Part shown: one piece after another, positions 25,071 to 33,168 of the stretch | How positions within the stretch are numbered: the first letter of the stretch is position 1 | Layout of the letters: every line of letters starts with the position of its first letter | DNA from: JANLSE01 sp038214135 | GTDB taxonomy: Bacteria > Chloroflexota > Chloroflexia > Chloroflexales > Roseiflexaceae | Assembly (NCBI GenBank): GCA_038214135.1 | Contig: JBBQSD010000020.1 | Location: 1-63,499 of the forward strand | Length of the DNA: 63,499 nt | Direction of reading: 5' to 3' | The notes under the pieces: model-generated | The model's input: the letters and a program-made list of their open reading frames with translations, nothing else | Databases searched by the model: none | Told to the model about the DNA's origin: nothing | Made by a program: the position numbers and the translations under genes

Positions 25071-25442
25071 ATGAACGATGAACAGCTTGAGCGTGTGCGG
25101 CGCATGTGTTTGGCATTGCCCGAGGCCAGTGAGCGGCTCTCGCATGGCGAGCCAACATTCTTCGTACGTAAAAAAGTCTTTGTCATGTTTGCCAATAATC
25201 ACCATAATGATGGGCATATTGCGGTGTGGCTGCCGGTGCCACCTGGTTTCCAGGAAGGGCTTCTGGAGAGTTCGCCACAGGTGTTCTTCAAGCCGCCCTT
25301 TGTCGGAATACGTGGTTGGATTGGCATTGAACTGAATCAAATCAACGATGCTGATCTGGCAATGTATATCCGCATTGCCTGGGAATTGATCGCACCGAAA
25401 CGTCTGCGTGCCCAACATGCAACCCCATTCAGTAAGAACTAG
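25071..25442 (+). CDS. MmcQ/YjbR family protein
   Basis: A 123-residue protein of the MmcQ/YjbR family (CyaY-like DNA-binding fold). The N-terminal MCLALPEASERLSHGEPTFFV is diagnostic, followed by the conserved KVFVMF strand and a C-terminal part with DADLAMYIRIAWELIAPKR. The family's role is poorly defined. It starts 3 bp after the previous stop. Its own stop overlaps the AGGGGTGA ribosome binding site of the downstream kinase, so the genes are likely translated together. Confidence 0.85.
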   Translation: MNDEQLERVRRMCLALPEASERLSHGEPTFFVRKKVFVMFANNHHNDGHIAVWLPVPPGFQEGLLESSPQVFFKPPFVGIRGWIGIELNQINDADLAMYIRIAWELIAPKRLRAQHATPFSKN

Positions 25443-25456
25443 GGGTGATATGCAGC

Positions 25457-26149
25457 ATGACACACGAACCCAACAGCGCAATCGCAGCAATACCGGTACT
25501 TGAACAGCCAGTGCAATGGCTGGTATCGCGCTTGGAATCCGATACGCCACGCTGGATGATCGGGATGGCGGGCATGCCTGGCTCTGGCAAGAGCACACTG
25601 GCGGCCCAATTGGCCAAAGCAGTCAATGCGCGCAGCGCGCCCAACACGATGGTTGCACTTGGCATGGATGGCTTTCATTTGAGCAAAGCCGAATTGCGGC
25701 GATTACCAAACCCGGATGAAGCATTTGCACGGCGTGGTGCGCCATGGACATTTGATGCGCCTGGCTTTGCACAACGCCTGCACGATCTGCGTTCTGCCGC
25801 AGGCCATGCAGAACTCACATGGCCTGGTTTCGAACACGCAATCGGTGATCCAGTAGAGGGCGCGTATACGATTCCGGCTTCCACACGGCTTGTGATCGTT
25901 GAAGGGCTGTACCTGCTGCATAACGCCGATGGCTGGAATGCGATCAGCAAGGCTTTTGATCAGCGTTGGTATCTCGATACGCCATTTGATATATCGATGG
26001 AACGGCTTGCGCTTCGGCATATGCAGGCATGGGGCATATCACGCAGCGCAGCGGAGCAGCGCATCGCAGCCAGTGATCAGCTCAATGCGCTGCTGGTCCT
26101 GAAGAGCGCACAGTATGCAGATTGGCGGGTCGTGCCCTCGGATGGATAA
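25457..26149 (+). CDS. P-loop nucleoside/nucleotide kinase family protein (PanK/uridine-kinase-like)
   Basis: A 230-residue P-loop kinase. Walker A is GMAGMPGSGKSTLA near residue 39. It is followed by ALGMDGFHLSKAEL, RRGAPWTFDAPGF, WPGFEHAIGDPVEGAY and the Walker B-like LVIVEGLYLL, the pattern of the phosphoribulokinase/uridine-kinase/PanK superfamily branch that includes YggC-like and fructose-transport-associated kinases. The substrate is unknown, with a sugar or nucleoside most likely. ATG 25457 lies 8 nt after AGGGGTGA. It ends one base before the convergent STAND gene. Confidence 0.83.
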   Translation: MTHEPNSAIAAIPVLEQPVQWLVSRLESDTPRWMIGMAGMPGSGKSTLAAQLAKAVNARSAPNTMVALGMDGFHLSKAELRRLPNPDEAFARRGAPWTFDAPGFAQRLHDLRSAAGHAELTWPGFEHAIGDPVEGAYTIPASTRLVIVEGLYLLHNADGWNAISKAFDQRWYLDTPFDISMERLALRHMQAWGISRSAAEQRIAASDQLNALLVLKSAQYADWRVVPSDG

Positions 26150-28321
26150 CTAGGCGTTCGCAATGCGGACCAGTAATGCCTCTGCGGCTGCCTGTTCGCG
26201 CTTCATTCCAAGGCGGCGGAAGAGGCTGAGTGCTTGTTGGGTTTGTTTTTCGGCGGAGGCTATTCGATTGAGGGCCAGATCGATGCTCGCCAGGCCAAGC
26301 GCTGCCTCGCCTTGCCCCTGTGCCCAGCCGCATTCCTGCGAAAATTGAAGGCTTTCATTAAAATACTGGCGTGCCAGATTCAGATCTGCCAATCTGAGGA
26401 ACAGTTGCCCAATCGAAAGCAACAGCAGCGCAAGCTTCGGCAGATCATTGCGTTGTCGTTCGATCTGGATTGCCTGCTGATACAGATCCATGGCAGCTGC
26501 CATATTGCCGCGTTGTACTGCTATTTGTGCCTGGCCAGCCAGAATAAGCGAATAGCCATTCGATTTCCCGGATCGTGTTGCCGATTCCCATGCCTGCATC
26601 AATAATCTGTTTGCTTGATCGAGCTGTGCTTGATTTAGTGCAACTAGCCCAAGCCATAACTGTGCGCGACATAACTTATTCTCGTCGCCATATAGTTCGG
26701 CAATGATCAGCATCTCCTGTGCCTGGGTTTTCGCTCGTTCGATATCGCCACGAAAGAAACTGATTCTGGCCATGAGATAATACAGCCAGCCACTGACTGG
26801 ACTATTAATTGTCCGAGAAATCCGCAGTGCTGTTTCGACTTCGGTTTCGATCAGCGTCCAATGACCACGTAGGCGGCAGGTTCTGCCGACTCGATCAAAG
26901 ATACGTAGGAGTTTTTTGGCCTGTGGGATGCTTTCCTGAGCAATTGCTTGTTCACGCTCACCAACACGCACATAGGTGAGCGTTGCAACAAGATGGTGGA
27001 ACACCCCAAAGATATTGGCGAGTTCACGCTCAACCTGTTCGTGGCCACGCCAATTCACCGACCAACCACTGAGTTCGTTCACGAATTGATCATAGTAATC
27101 GATCCAACGCTGGATCGCAGCATCGTTCCATGCTGGATCATGGAGCGTTTCTGCTTGAATATACCCCTGCGTGAGTGGCAATATACTAAATCGCTCCCCA
27201 TCCTTGTTGATCAACGAGAGTGTTAGCAGTTCTTCTAGACCGCGATCTCGCCCGAACTCATCCTCGCCAAGCCCGGCCACAACGCCAAGCGCAGCGCGGT
27301 TGGCGTCATCCGTGAACAATGAAAGAGCCAACAGCAGTGTATGGGCATCCCGACCTCGGATTTGCGTGATGCTTGCTTCAAAACAGAAGCGTGCAATATC
27401 GCTTTGCCCCTGGCTGAGCCTGCGTAGCACACTCTCAACCGAGCCGCCCAAGCCCATCAGGCCAATACTCCAGACAATAGCGAGTGGGACGCCACCTGTG
27501 CGCTGCCAGAGTTGCTCCTGTTCCTCCGCACTTAGTGCCACCTGTTTGCGTGCTGCTTCCTGCTGGCAGAGCAATAGTGCGTCGGCATGCGGCATGCCAC
27601 TCAAGCGGATGGGATAGGCAACATCGATACGATGGCGCGTTGTGACAATTGCCTTGGTTGGGTTGGGCAGTTCACGTAGGAAGACCATCAGAGCATCATC
27701 GTCCACCGTTTCCAAATTATCGAGAATTAGCAGCGTGCGCTGCTCACCAAGAACTTGCTCAACAATCGCATGCTGATCTTCTATACGAGCTCGCGTGATG
27801 GCCTGGTAATCGAGCACCTGTGCAATTGTGGCATACAGATCATCGAGCGCACGGAAGGATTGCCGCCGCTCCAGAATGCCATCGGCGGTGAGGTAACTGC
27901 GCTTGGCGGAAACCCACACAATCGCGGCGAAGCGCTCGTGCTCGGGTAGCGAATCATAGGTCTCACAGAGTATATGGGCAACCTCCAATGCCAGGGCACT
28001 CTTGCCAATTCCACCAATACCATCGATCGTGACAACAAATGCACGGCTGCGTGGATTCAGCAGCCGTTGTAGATCGGCCAGTTCATGTTGGCGGCCAACA
28101 AAACGATCATAATCACGCGGTGGCAGATTATTATGGGGCAGCCGTGGTTTCATCTGGTCTTCGATCTCAGCAATTTTATGCTGATATTCAGCAATCTGGA
28201 GCAGAATATGGGTTGGCGCGTACAGATCACCGAATTTGGCGGCCTGTAGCTCCAATTCACGTAGGTGAGCGCGATGCAGTTCCAGCAATCGTCGCAGATG
28301 GGCGCGCTGTTCGCGGTTCAT
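26150..28321 (-). CDS. STAND NTPase: short helical adaptor, NB-ARC, TPR
   Basis: A 723-residue NB-ARC protein. Residues 1-65 form a helical module (LLELHRAHLRELELQAAKF, HILLQIAEYQHKIAEIE) of the type found at the front of bacterial STAND proteins. NB-ARC follows with P-loop GIGGIGKS (101-108), Walker B LLILDNLETVDD and the RNBS/GLPL-like PLAIVWSIGLMG. The C-terminal half is a TPR superhelix (NQAQLDQANRLLMQAW, LYQQAIQIERQRNDLPKLA). No enzymatic effector domain is visible. The ATG overlaps the stop of the larger paralogue by 4 bp, so translation is coupled. A role as a signalling switch in defence or cell death is plausible from the family, not shown. Confidence 0.9.
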   Translation of the reverse strand: MNREQRAHLRRLLELHRAHLRELELQAAKFGDLYAPTHILLQIAEYQHKIAEIEDQMKPRLPHNNLPPRDYDRFVGRQHELADLQRLLNPRSRAFVVTIDGIGGIGKSALALEVAHILCETYDSLPEHERFAAIVWVSAKRSYLTADGILERRQSFRALDDLYATIAQVLDYQAITRARIEDQHAIVEQVLGEQRTLLILDNLETVDDDALMVFLRELPNPTKAIVTTRHRIDVAYPIRLSGMPHADALLLCQQEAARKQVALSAEEQEQLWQRTGGVPLAIVWSIGLMGLGGSVESVLRRLSQGQSDIARFCFEASITQIRGRDAHTLLLALSLFTDDANRAALGVVAGLGEDEFGRDRGLEELLTLSLINKDGERFSILPLTQGYIQAETLHDPAWNDAAIQRWIDYYDQFVNELSGWSVNWRGHEQVERELANIFGVFHHLVATLTYVRVGEREQAIAQESIPQAKKLLRIFDRVGRTCRLRGHWTLIETEVETALRISRTINSPVSGWLYYLMARISFFRGDIERAKTQAQEMLIIAELYGDENKLCRAQLWLGLVALNQAQLDQANRLLMQAWESATRSGKSNGYSLILAGQAQIAVQRGNMAAAMDLYQQAIQIERQRNDLPKLALLLLSIGQLFLRLADLNLARQYFNESLQFSQECGWAQGQGEAALGLASIDLALNRIASAEKQTQQALSLFRRLGMKREQAAAEALLVRIANA

Positions 28322-30873
28322 GGATGCTGCTCCAGGCGGGCAAGCAGCGTTTCGGCCTGCCCTTGCTCATAGACCAATTCAAGTTTGCTGGTTAATTCTA
28401 ATGCTTCCCGCGCATATTCGATGGCGATTATATGATTGCCACGCTGTTCTTCGAGTAGCGCGAGGCGCACCAGCAGCGTGGCAATATCGCCCTTTCCGCC
28501 TGTCTGCCGATAGGCCGCAAGGCATTGCTGGTAGTATTGCATGGCTTTCTCGAACTGACCATGCTGTGCGGCTACCACGCCGAGGTTGCTCAATAGGCCC
28601 CAAGCAAATTCGGCATTGAAAACCTGTTTGTCATCATCATAGCGAAAGACACTCTGGGCCTCAAGAAAGTGGGTTCGCGCTACATCCCAGTTGCCACAAT
28701 CGCGCTCGATCTTGCCAAGCTCATAGGCAATATCCGCACGAACAAATGGGCGCTGTTGTTCAATCACATTATCGAGCAACACGAGCGCTTCCGCACACGC
28801 CAGGCGGGCTTGATCGATTGCGCCCATTCGGCGTAGGATCTGGGAGAGGCTTTGATATGTTGAGCAGATCCATAATGGATCACCGAGCTGCTGTGCAAGG
28901 CTCAGCGATTCGCGCACATACTGTTCGGCTTCCTGATGATGCCCCTGGTGGCTGAGAATCCAGGCGCTGAAGTGTTCGATAAATACGAGTGCTTCAATAT
29001 CGCCGGTGACACGCGCATACTCGATGCCCAGCTTGCCAATTGTTACCGCATCTGCCCACTGGCCGATCAGATCGAAGTAGTAGCACAGCGCTGGCAGAAC
29101 CTCCAGCAGCACATCCGGCCGAGCAACGCGCTGCGCCCATTCTGCAAGGGTGAGAACATGCTGCCCTTCTTGCTGCAGCCAGTGCCTATCGCGCCAGCGC
29201 CAATGGATGCCGCCATAATTCTGGGCCACGCTGGATAGGTAGGAAACCCACTGTTCACGCAGCTCACGTTCGAGCTCGGGATGGCGCGATAGCTCATCCA
29301 GTGCGAAACTATGCGTCAGTGGCAGCAGCTTGAAACGGTCGCCCTTCTGATCAACAAACGAAAGCCGCAGCAGTTCGGCCAGGCCATCATCACGGCCAAT
29401 GATATCGTCCTGCAATCCTGCCACCTCGCCAAGCATCTGGCGGTTGACGCTACGCTCAAACAGGGCCAGTGCCAGCAGCAGCCGTTGTGCATCGCGGCCA
29501 TGAATGGTTGCCATACTCTCGGCAAAACAGAAGCGCGTGATATCGTTATGGCCGCTACCAAGCCGCCGTAGCACCGAATCAATACTATGGCCGACGCTGA
29601 TCAGGCCAATGCTCCAGACGATAGCGAGCGGTATGCCACCAGTGCGATGGAACAGTTGATCGTATGTAGTGGCTGGTAGCGCAACATCTTTGGCGGAAGC
29701 CTCAAGCTCCATCAGATCGTGTGCATCAGCGCGCGGCATGCCAGTCAGGCGAATCGTGTAGGCAATATCGATGCGATGGCGTGTCGTAATAATTGCCTTG
29801 GTTGGATCGGGGAGTTCGCGCAAGAAGCTGAGTAGTTCTTCGTCATCAACCGTTTCCAGATTATCGATGATCAGCAGCGTTCGTTGGGCGCTGAGTGCCC
29901 GTTCGGCCATCGCCCGGCGCTGATCGGCAGTTGATTGCAGCAGGCCAGGTTGTTCTAGCACGGCGGCGATCTCGCGATAGAGATCATCAAGGGTGTTGAA
30001 GGTCGGACGGCGCTGCTGAATGCCGCCAGCGGTGAGCAGTGTGCGCTTGGCCGAGGCCCAGATGATCGCCTCAAAGCGTTCCTGTGCTGGCAGTGTTTCG
30101 TACTCGCTACGATAGCGGTGGGCCAGTTCAAGGGCCAGCGCACTCTTGCCAACGCCACCAATACCATCGAGTGTGACGACAAAGTGGCGGCTACGCGGAT
30201 GCGGGAGCATCAACTGGGTCAGCTTCTCAATTTCTGCCAGACGCCCGATAAATTGGGTATAATTGCGTTGTGGCAGATTATGCCGAGGGCGCGGGCGTTC
30301 CGCAGTGGGAGCGCCATCCGCAAGCAACCCAACAGGTGGCGTCGTCGTCAACTGGCGCATATCGGCGCGCAGGCCACGGATAGTATCAACCAACACACCA
30401 GTCTGATCGGCAGTACGGCGGGTGCTCTCGGCGCTGGTTTTTTGGAAGAACAGCATATAGCGCTTATGCAGCAGTGGGATGGCAAGTGTTTCCTCGCCAA
30501 GGATATGCAGAAAGGCCTGCACCGCAGCATCAACCCGGCTACGATCTACTTGCTCTGGCAGCACATCGGTGAATGAGCGGCGAACAATTGAGATCGATGC
30601 GGATGAATCGCGGAATGGATTGGTCAGCATCTCGCGCAGTGCCGCTCGCACACTTGGCAAATCGGCAAAGCGGGTGTGTTGCGTGAGTGTATCGGCCAGT
30701 TCGGCATCCTGGGTGCGGAATTCCTTGGCGAAACGTGTCTCGGCGCGGGAAACTGCCACTGCAAGTTCGCGCTGGAGTTTACGGCGATCAAGTGAATCTT
30801 CAATCGATTCGCCAAGCACCTCGCCAAGCGCCTGCCCAAGCACCTGTGAGAGCAAATCTGCAAAGCCGAACAT
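28318..30873 (-). CDS. STAND NTPase: N-terminal helical domain, NB-ARC, TPR
   Basis: About 851 residues. A 180-residue all-helical N-terminal domain (RFAKEFRTQDAELADTL, LPSVRAALREMLTNPF, FTDVLPEQVDRSRVDAAVQ, AESTRRTADQTGVLVDTI) precedes NB-ARC with P-loop GIGGVGKS (237-244), Walker B TLLIIDNLETVDDEE and PLAIVWSIGLI, then TPR repeats. The N-terminal domain recurs in front of NACHT/NB-ARC domains in Chloroflexota STAND proteins; its biochemical role is unknown. ATG 30873 is preferred because AAGGG lies 6 nt upstream. The NB-ARC and sensor halves are clearly paralogous to the downstream gene while the N-termini differ, as expected after duplication and domain replacement. Confidence 0.9.
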   Translation of the reverse strand: MFGFADLLSQVLGQALGEVLGESIEDSLDRRKLQRELAVAVSRAETRFAKEFRTQDAELADTLTQHTRFADLPSVRAALREMLTNPFRDSSASISIVRRSFTDVLPEQVDRSRVDAAVQAFLHILGEETLAIPLLHKRYMLFFQKTSAESTRRTADQTGVLVDTIRGLRADMRQLTTTPPVGLLADGAPTAERPRPRHNLPQRNYTQFIGRLAEIEKLTQLMLPHPRSRHFVVTLDGIGGVGKSALALELAHRYRSEYETLPAQERFEAIIWASAKRTLLTAGGIQQRRPTFNTLDDLYREIAAVLEQPGLLQSTADQRRAMAERALSAQRTLLIIDNLETVDDEELLSFLRELPDPTKAIITTRHRIDIAYTIRLTGMPRADAHDLMELEASAKDVALPATTYDQLFHRTGGIPLAIVWSIGLISVGHSIDSVLRRLGSGHNDITRFCFAESMATIHGRDAQRLLLALALFERSVNRQMLGEVAGLQDDIIGRDDGLAELLRLSFVDQKGDRFKLLPLTHSFALDELSRHPELERELREQWVSYLSSVAQNYGGIHWRWRDRHWLQQEGQHVLTLAEWAQRVARPDVLLEVLPALCYYFDLIGQWADAVTIGKLGIEYARVTGDIEALVFIEHFSAWILSHQGHHQEAEQYVRESLSLAQQLGDPLWICSTYQSLSQILRRMGAIDQARLACAEALVLLDNVIEQQRPFVRADIAYELGKIERDCGNWDVARTHFLEAQSVFRYDDDKQVFNAEFAWGLLSNLGVVAAQHGQFEKAMQYYQQCLAAYRQTGGKGDIATLLVRLALLEEQRGNHIIAIEYAREALELTSKLELVYEQGQAETLLARLEQHP

Positions 30874-31229
30874 ACGCATCCCTTCTACCAACATAGGTGC
30901 CGATTGTATCGATATTCTAGCATGACCAAGAACGAACCAAGAATCGAGGGGTTAGGAGGCAGCAGCGACGCGATGCCTCGCGTCTGGAATAACCGCCACC
31001 AACGCATCTCGATCACAGCCAAGGCATGTACCATAGAGATTATCGTGCCATGATCATCCATTACGTCTCGGGTACCCTCTAGTGCCGTAACGCCTGGCCG
31101 ATGGAGGGTTGCCGGGGTACCCTTTGGGTCTGGCACCCAAACCGGACGGAACGGTTCCTGCAAAAAACGAAAGCGAGAGCGCTCGACGGAATGGCTCCTG
31201 CGAAAGAAGTAATATATAAGGAGAATCCT
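30874..31229. repeat. repeat-rich spacer with GACGCGATGC palindrome
   Basis: Contains the near-palindrome GACGCGATGCCTCGCGTC (30967-30984), then TGGAATAACCGCCACCAACGC and GATCACAGCCAAGGCATG (31011-31028), and a GGGTACCCTCTAGTGCCG block (31071-31088) mirrored by GGGGTACCCTTTGGGTCTGG about 45 bp further on. The first three elements recur in the same order at 35027-35091. AAGGAG and the start of the 131-codon gene end the spacer. No other gene is seen. Confidence 0.6.
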
Positions 31230-31622
31230 ATGACCACCAACGAACCAACATCGTTTGACGCCTGGGAAGCTGGCGCAATCACCGACATGCAGGCACTACG
31301 GGCGATCTGGTCGGATCTGCGTGAGGTCGAATCCGATCTGGCGTTGTTGCAGGCACAGCGCGATCAACTGCGCGATCAACTCAGCCAGATCGTCGCCCGC
31401 ACCGGCACGGTGACACTGCCCGGCTTTGGGCGGGTAACGATCACCGCTGCGGCCACCACGGTCAGCTATGATCGCGCAGCGTTAGCAGCACTGATCGGCG
31501 AACTGCGTGGAAGCCACCCCGAGATCGCTGCCCGCATCAGCGAGGCCGAGCGCGTCAGTATGCGCAGCGGTGGGCTGCGGATCGAGGCCGAGCGCGCCAA
31601 GGACAAGCCACGTACATCCTGA
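31230..31622 (+). CDS. hypothetical coiled-coil protein
   Basis: A 130-residue protein I do not recognise. Residues 10-55 form a helical, probably coiled-coil segment (ALRAIWSDLREVESDLALL, QRDQLRDQLSQIV). A short beta segment (VTLPGFGRVTI) and a second helical part rich in Ala, Arg and Glu follow. The layout recalls small phage or chromosome-associated structural proteins, but I see no specific match. AAGGAG lies 6 nt before ATG 31230; in-frame codons upstream are repeat DNA. It stands alone between two repeat-filled spacers. Confidence 0.65.
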   Translation: MTTNEPTSFDAWEAGAITDMQALRAIWSDLREVESDLALLQAQRDQLRDQLSQIVARTGTVTLPGFGRVTITAAATTVSYDRAALAALIGELRGSHPEIAARISEAERVSMRSGGLRIEAERAKDKPRTS

Positions 31623-31886
31623 TACCCTGGGAATAGCCCACCACCACGCAATACCTGTGGCATCACCGCAAACAATGCATGTACGGGCGAACCTCGTGTT
31701 CGCCCGCAACGATTGTTCATTGGTTGGTGGCTGGTTCTCTCTGCGCCGCCCTGCTCCCACTGAAAGCAGGGCCGTGGATGAGGGTTGTAGGGGGTATCGT
31801 AAGGGCACAGCACGCTGCGCCCTTACGAACTGGTATTCTGACTCCTGACTCCTGACTCCTGAATACTCGTTCTTCGGTTCTTGTAC
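31623..31886. repeat. repeat-rich spacer with hairpins
   Basis: Two hairpins are visible: CGGGCGAAC/GTTCGCCCG (31684-31706) and GTAAGGGC/GCCCTTAC (31799-31826), the second extended by a CAGC/GCTG inner stem. A CTCCTGACTCCTGACTCCTGA copy of the GGAGTCA family lies at about 31839-31863. No gene is seen. Confidence 0.55.
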
Positions 31887-31915
31887 TTGCTAGCAGGGCG
31901 GGTTTCTGCTACACT
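31887..31915 (+). promoter_or_regulatory. predicted promoter of the kinase-like/PBP operon
   Basis: TTGCTA and TACACT are separated by 17 bp. The predicted start near 31922 gives a leader of about 98 nt that contains a TGACCG/CGGTCA stem around 31947-31978, ahead of a strong GAGGTGAT ribosome binding site and a GTG start. Confidence 0.5.
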
Positions 31916-32019
31916 ACGAACACAAGATTCAAAGATTTTCGGCATGTGACCGCCACACATACGGCAGAGAGACGGTCAGAAACAGGCTTTTCTATACCAA
32001 CTAACCTTGAGGTGATTTA

Positions 32020-33168
32020 GTGAGTGGGAACCGCCCGATCTCGAACCCGTGGCTGGCTGATCACGCGATCTTCTCTGGCTATCGTTGGCTCACCTGGTGT
32101 GTCACTGCGATGTGGCTGCTTGGGCAGGGCCAAATTGTTGTCTATGGCACCCCGTTAATTGGCACTTTGTTATTGACGTTGATTCTGACTGTTTTTGCTC
32201 GTCAGTATATTCAGATCGCCCGCCATACTCCTGTGGCAATGGGCCTCGATATTTTACTCGTGATTGCTGCAATCGTCTCAAGTGGTGGCTGGGAAAGCCC
32301 ATTTGTGTTCTATGCATATGGCAGTATCATCCTGCCAGCACTGCTGTTTGGGTGGCCTGGTGGTGTAATGGCTGGCCTGACATTTGTTGCGATCAATCAG
32401 GCATCGCTGACGGCAGTAGGAATGCCTGCTGCTGATCGTATTTTTGAGGGAACACTCTCCGGGCTGACGGTCACAATTTCGATGGTTGTGCCACCAACGA
32501 TTGGCTGGCTTTTCCCAGCGATGATCGAACGTTTACGGCACCAAATATCTCCAGAACACCATCATCGGCAATCACCCGATAACGACGATAGCGAATCGTT
32601 TGGTCATGAGCCACGCCTCGATACGCCCCGTTTCACGCGACTTTCCACTGATGAGCGCCGCAGCGAACCACTTGCACCAGAATTGCCACTTGCCGTGCAA
32701 CTCACGCGCACGCGCACGGCGGAGCCGAGTGTGGAAGAACTGCGGCGGGTTATCTTCGCCCCACTGCCAGCACCGGACATGGATCTTGGTGCAATATTTG
32801 ATGTTCTTGGTACTCGTTTCAGCCAGCAGACGAGTATTACAACCCGTGTGGCGCTGATTGGCCGAACCCGTTTTTTGCGAGCAATCCATCGTGATCTGCT
32901 GGTTCGTGTTGCACAGGAAGCACTACTCAATATTCAGCAGCATGCCCATGCAGGATCGGCCTCGCTGACACTGCGCTATGATATTAATTCGATTGTGATG
33001 CTGGTTCAGGACGATGGTTCTGGGCTTGCCGATGGCACCTATGAGCGCCCTGGGCTGCATGCACTACGAACGATGCACTATCGCATTGCCGAATTTGGTG
33101 GTCGCCTGGATGTGTTCGAGACCGAAGGTGGTGGTGTGACTGTGCGTACCACCATGCCGCTCGAATGA
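32020..33168 (+). CDS. membrane histidine-kinase-like ATPase lacking a clear phosphoacceptor
   Basis: 382 residues. Four to five hydrophobic helices occupy residues 20-175 (LTWCVTAMWLLGQGQIVVY, LIGTLLLTLILTVFA, GLDILLVIAAIVSSG, LPALLFGWPGGVMAGL, ISMVVPPTIGWLFPAMI). A charged linker leads to a HATPase_c domain of the NarL-kinase type, with the N box VAQEALLNIQQHAHAGSA near 299, DDGSGLADG near 331 and GLHALRTMHYRI. The usual HisKA_3 motif with its His (RELHDGV-like) is absent; the matching place reads VEELRRVIFAPLPAP. It starts at a GTG after GAGGTGAT and overlaps the PBP gene by 4 bp. It may be an ATP-dependent sensor for wall synthesis rather than a true kinase. Confidence 0.78.
   Translation: MSGNRPISNPWLADHAIFSGYRWLTWCVTAMWLLGQGQIVVYGTPLIGTLLLTLILTVFARQYIQIARHTPVAMGLDILLVIAAIVSSGGWESPFVFYAYGSIILPALLFGWPGGVMAGLTFVAINQASLTAVGMPAADRIFEGTLSGLTVTISMVVPPTIGWLFPAMIERLRHQISPEHHHRQSPDNDDSESFGHEPRLDTPRFTRLSTDERRSEPLAPELPLAVQLTRTRTAEPSVEELRRVIFAPLPAPDMDLGAIFDVLGTRFSQQTSITTRVALIGRTRFLRAIHRDLLVRVAQEALLNIQQHAHAGSASLTLRYDINSIVMLVQDDGSGLADGTYERPGLHALRTMHYRIAEFGGRLDVFETEGGGVTVRTTMPLE

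Noticed and set aside
24732..26149. Toxin-antitoxin or defence module next to the STAND pair
   Set aside because: The three genes are a hypothetical protein, a YjbR-family protein and a metabolic-type kinase, read convergently to the STAND genes; nothing links them functionally.
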